37,289 bases of DNA from Saprolegnia diclina VS20 (Eukaryota; Oomycota; Saprolegniomycetes; Saprolegniales; Saprolegniaceae): positions 659,676 through 696,964 of the forward strand of contig NW_008246094.1 in assembly GCF_000281045.1 (NCBI RefSeq), given 5' to 3'. How positions within the stretch are numbered: the first letter of the stretch is position 1; the number at the start of each line of letters is the position of its first letter. The notes under the pieces were generated by a model, which searched no databases, was not told where the DNA came from, and worked only from the letters and a program-made list of their open reading frames with translations. This document shows, piece by piece, positions 34,901-37,289 of this stretch. Both the position numbers and the translations under genes were made by a program.

Positions 34901-36421
34901 AGGCTGGAGCCGTGCGTACAGCTTCAACACGGGTGACCTCACGATTTGCGGCAACGTGCTCCAGAGTTACTTGGACAACAACGCGACAGTACCGTGGGAC
35001 GACATTCGATACATCTTCGGCGAAATCATGTACGGTGGGCACATCACTGACAGCTGGGATCGCCGCACCAACAACACATACCTCACCGTACTCATCAACC
35101 CGGGTTTGCTCAACGGTATGGAGCTTGGACCCGGCTTCAAGTCGCCAAACCCGGCCGAGTTTTCCTTCTCGGATTACGCGACGTACATTGAAAAGAACAT
35201 GGTACCCGAGTCACCTCCGCTCTTTGGCTTGCATCCGAACGCCGAGATCGGGTCCGTTGATGATGGGTAATCTATGCTCATGGTGGCGGCGACCATAGGT
35301 ATCTCACGACGACGTGCGAGACGCTCTGCTACACGATTGTCAGTATCGGTGGCGGCGGCAGCAGCGGCGGCGGTGGCGGCTCGGACAAGACGGCGATGCT
35401 CAAGGCGACAATCGACGATTTCGAGGCGCGAACGCCCGAGTTTTTCATGATGCTCGACTTGCAAGAGGTCGCGGCGCCCGGGTTGACCCAAGACCACGGT
35501 ACAACGATGCACATTTCTTGGAGTATGTACGGACGCTCGGTGAATAGGTCCGTTTGTCGTCGTTGCGCTCCAAGAGTGCGACCGCATGAACGTGCTTTTG
35601 GACGAGATTCGCAAGTCGCTGGCCGACCTCAAGAAAGGTCTGAACGGGCAGCTCAACATGTCCCAGTCCATGGAAGACCTCGCGACAGCGATTGGGCTCA
35701 ACGAAGTGCCTGGTCGCAACCCGTTTTCCCAGTGCAAGTGGGAACGGAAGGCGTGGCCGAGCAAGAAGTCGCTCTCCGGTTGGTTTGTGGACATGGTCAA
35801 GCGCCATGCGCAGCTGCAGAAATGGGCTTCGGACTTCATCACGCCCTTCTCGCTTTGGCTCCCAGGGCTCTTCAACCCCACAGCCTACACGACTGCGTGT
35901 CTTCAAGTCACGTCGCGCCGCAAGCTGTACGACGTTTGATCGAGCTCACAGTCGTTGTAATACTGCTATATAGGATGCCACTCAACAAGATGACGGTCGA
36001 GACGCACATGACGACGGTCATCAACGCCGACGCCATGACGTACTACCCGGACGACGGTGTCTTTGTTCACGGCCTCTTCATCGAAGGCGCGCGTTGGAGT
36101 ACGGTCGATGAAATTCCGACCAAGTACAAGGTCGGAACGTCGCCGGCGACCGAGTGTGGTGGCATCGTCATGGACAGCAACCCAAAAGAGCTTCTGTGGA
36201 TGATGCCCGTTGTGTATGTCAAGGCTGTCGAGACCAAGCCGCTTTGGGAACCCACATCCGTGGGCTACTTGCGCCACGATCCCACAATTTACGAGTGCCC
36301 CGTGTATCTCACACGCTTCCGCGGTCCGACCTATGTCCTCCTCGCGACGCTGCCGACCGACTGCGGGCAAGAAAAATGGGTTCTTCGTGGTGTAGCGGTT
36401 CTCTTCCAAGATGACAACTAA
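22970..36421 (+). CDS. ODA11: Axonemal outer-arm dynein heavy chain, Kelch type (Chlamydomonas alpha/ODA11-like)
   Basis: There are 23 exons: 22970-22972, 23015-23144, 23188-24353, 24407-24919, 24962-26431, 26477-27237, 27282-27883, 27930-28200, 28250-29677, 29729-30484, 30532-31191, 31236-31576, 31624-32074, 32124-32200, 32244-32394, 32445-32752, 32801-33721, 33766-34212, 34262-34447, 34492-35251, 35299-35498, 35548-35926 and 35974-36421 (about 4142 aa). Kelch repeats (to about 345) are followed by an IPT/TIG domain (about 350-430), a filamin-like domain (about 434-560) and the linker. P-loops are AAA1 GPAGTGKT (about 1375, with CFDEFNR), AAA2 GPPACGKT (about 1664), AAA3 GPAGTGKT (about 2016) and AAA4 GVGGSGKRS (about 2371). 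The stalk coiled coils and microtubule-binding domain span about 2590-2930, and the end reads [14 protein letters not shown]. It should drive flagellar beating. The DHC_N1 stem is absent, as in the Kelch-bearing algal alpha chain. The conserved motor looks intact. Alternative start: ATG 23042. Confidence 0.9.
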
Positions 36422-36497
36422 GCATCATGTCTATTTGTACAGCTTTTACACGTTCAACTTGTGTACCATTATCGCGCGGTTTCTAGTACAAGGCTGG

Positions 36498-36815
36498 ATG
36501 TCGACAGAATCTGAGGATCTGATTTTGATTTCCAAGCAAACACAACGCACCAAGATCACGCCACCGATCGTCCTGCACCGCGACCTCCAGTCGCTGACGC
36601 CGCCTCAGTCGCTGGCGACTCCCGAGGACTTTGACGAACTGCGTAGCTTTGCCGCCGACCGCGACGCCTGGAAAGATTTAACCGGCCGTGTCGTCACGGG
36701 CCTCACGGCAGCCGCAAGCGTCGTAGGGCGACGACAGAAGAGCCAGACGAGCCCCCGCGCCGCCGCCTGCGCAGCCACGGACCGGCAAGCGAATGAAGAA
36801 GAAGGAGATTGCTAG
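36498..36815 (+). CDS. Small unrecognised ORF downstream of the dynein
   Basis: The predicted product is 105 aa, starting MSTESEDLILIS 76 nt after the dynein stop; the same frame is open from 36411. Codons from about 36550 to 36720 have the C/G third positions typical of neighbouring genes. The core (PPQSLATPEDFDELRSF, then DRDAWKDLTGRVV) vaguely recalls the end of LINE-type reverse transcriptases, but nothing upstream supports a retroelement. The tail is Arg/Ala/Gln-rich. It could be a short real gene, a leftover of a LINE 3' end, or dynein 3' UTR that is open by chance. Confidence 0.35.
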   Translation: MSTESEDLILISKQTQRTKITPPIVLHRDLQSLTPPQSLATPEDFDELRSFAADRDAWKDLTGRVVTGLTAAASVVGRRQKSQTSPRAAACAATDRQANEEEGDC

Positions 36816-37224
36816 TCTCTACGTACGTATGCGAAGTCTTTGCGTAATTATGAAGATAACGCAAAACATGCTCGTATATATAAGCAAACACAAATTTAAG
36901 TTGTGTAACAATTTGGGCCGCCATCTATCCGCGTGGACCCCCACGCTGTTTCGACGTGTCTCGAACATATCTCGGACCTGGCCAAGCGCTGCCCTCAGAG
37001 TCCGAAAATACACAACCAAATCAACGCATTAGGCGCGGCTGTCGATTGAGCTATCAAGCCTAAAGTTAGTGCAATATCCAGATCTTACGTGCTCCCAACA
37101 AGAAAAATCGTAGGAATGGCTATATAGTGGTGATAAATCATGGTAAAATGGTAGTTTTTGGGAGGAATATTTGTGTATGTAGTTGGGATGTAAAAAAAAG
37201 AGACAAGGGATGAAAGAAATTGGC
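36816..37224. other. AT-richer intergenic region before the tRNA gene
   Basis: About 400 nt of lower-GC sequence, including purine-rich runs near 37191-37220. I see no gene; short frames on both strands lack motifs. Confidence 0.5.
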
Positions 37225-37230
37225 AAAAAA
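37225..37230 (-). terminator. RNA polymerase III terminator (T6) of tRNA-Asp
   Basis: On the minus strand six T residues begin two bases after the discriminator base of the tRNA. This is the standard Pol III stop signal and supports an active tRNA gene. Confidence 0.85.
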
Positions 37231-37232
37231 GA

Positions 37233-37289
37233 CTCCCCGTCCGGGAATTGAACCCGGGTCACCCGCGTGACAGGCGGGTATACTAACCA
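37233..37289 (-). tRNA. tRNA-Asp (anticodon GTC), 5' end beyond the window
   Basis: Read on the complement, the visible 57 nt contain part of the D loop, the anticodon arm CCCGC-CTGTCAC-GCGGG with anticodon GTC, a variable loop, the T arm with GGTTCAATTCC (B box), the acceptor strand ACGGGGA and discriminator G at 37233. About 15 bases at the 5' end (acceptor 5' strand, start of the D arm and much of the A box) lie outside. The role is decoding GAC/GAU in cytosolic translation. No intron is seen at the usual position after the anticodon. Confidence 0.95.

Noticed and set aside
35252-35298. A 32-nt intron at 35267 adding SVDDG after HPNAEIG
   Set aside because: Using the donor at 35252 gives a 47-nt intron and NAEIGYLTT, which matches the dynein family without an insertion.
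36498-36815. LINE reverse-transcriptase remnant
   Set aside because: The resemblance of DRDAWKDL to LINE ends is vague, with no reverse-transcriptase or endonuclease motifs, poly-A tail or target duplication in view.

Overview
This window is nuclear DNA of a flagellated eukaryotic microbe, most likely a water mould (oomycete, Saprolegniales such as Achlya, Saprolegnia or Aphanomyces). The reasons are compact GC-rich genes, 45 inferable GT-AG introns that are all 40-53 nt long, an axonemal outer-arm dynein, a CASTOR/POLLUX-type channel, and tandem arrays of six-helix channels and papain-like proteases. The genus is inference from gene content and style. No mobile element, CRISPR array, rRNA or viral relic was recognised.

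Layout. (1) 85-4851, minus: a tandem pair of six-transmembrane cyclic-nucleotide-gated-like channels with the same six-exon structure. (2) 5683-20396: four membrane-anchored papain-family (C1A) cysteine proteases, all plus strand (A 5683-7030, B 8876-10379, C 16862-18346, D 18939-20396). A small one-helix ORF lies between A and B. A CASTOR/POLLUX-like channel (11034-14692, plus) and a GT60-like GlcNAc transferase (14762-16085, minus) lie between B and C. (3) 21136-22021 (perhaps to 22423), minus: an unrecognised Ser/Thr-Pro-rich basic protein, head to head with the dynein. (4) 22970-36421, plus: a complete 23-exon Kelch/IPT/filamin outer-arm dynein heavy chain of about 4142 aa. (5) 36498-36815: a small unrecognised ORF. 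(6) 37233-37289, minus: a tRNA-Asp(GTC) cut by the window edge, with a Pol III terminator.

How they fit together. Proteases A-D share one body plan: a short N-terminal module with no recognisable I29 inhibitor domain, one phase-1 intron at the same place, a catalytic domain and a C-terminal membrane anchor. They therefore arose by duplication. The channel pair is a second local duplication. The dynein is the motor of the flagellar outer arm. The points most worth a second look are the protease N-terminal module, the departures from canonical residues in all three channels, and the dynein stem in which Kelch, IPT and filamin modules replace the usual DHC_N1 region. Intron positions were inferred by reading phase and checked for frame consistency; exon lengths sum to whole codons for every multi-exon gene listed with full exon coordinates.
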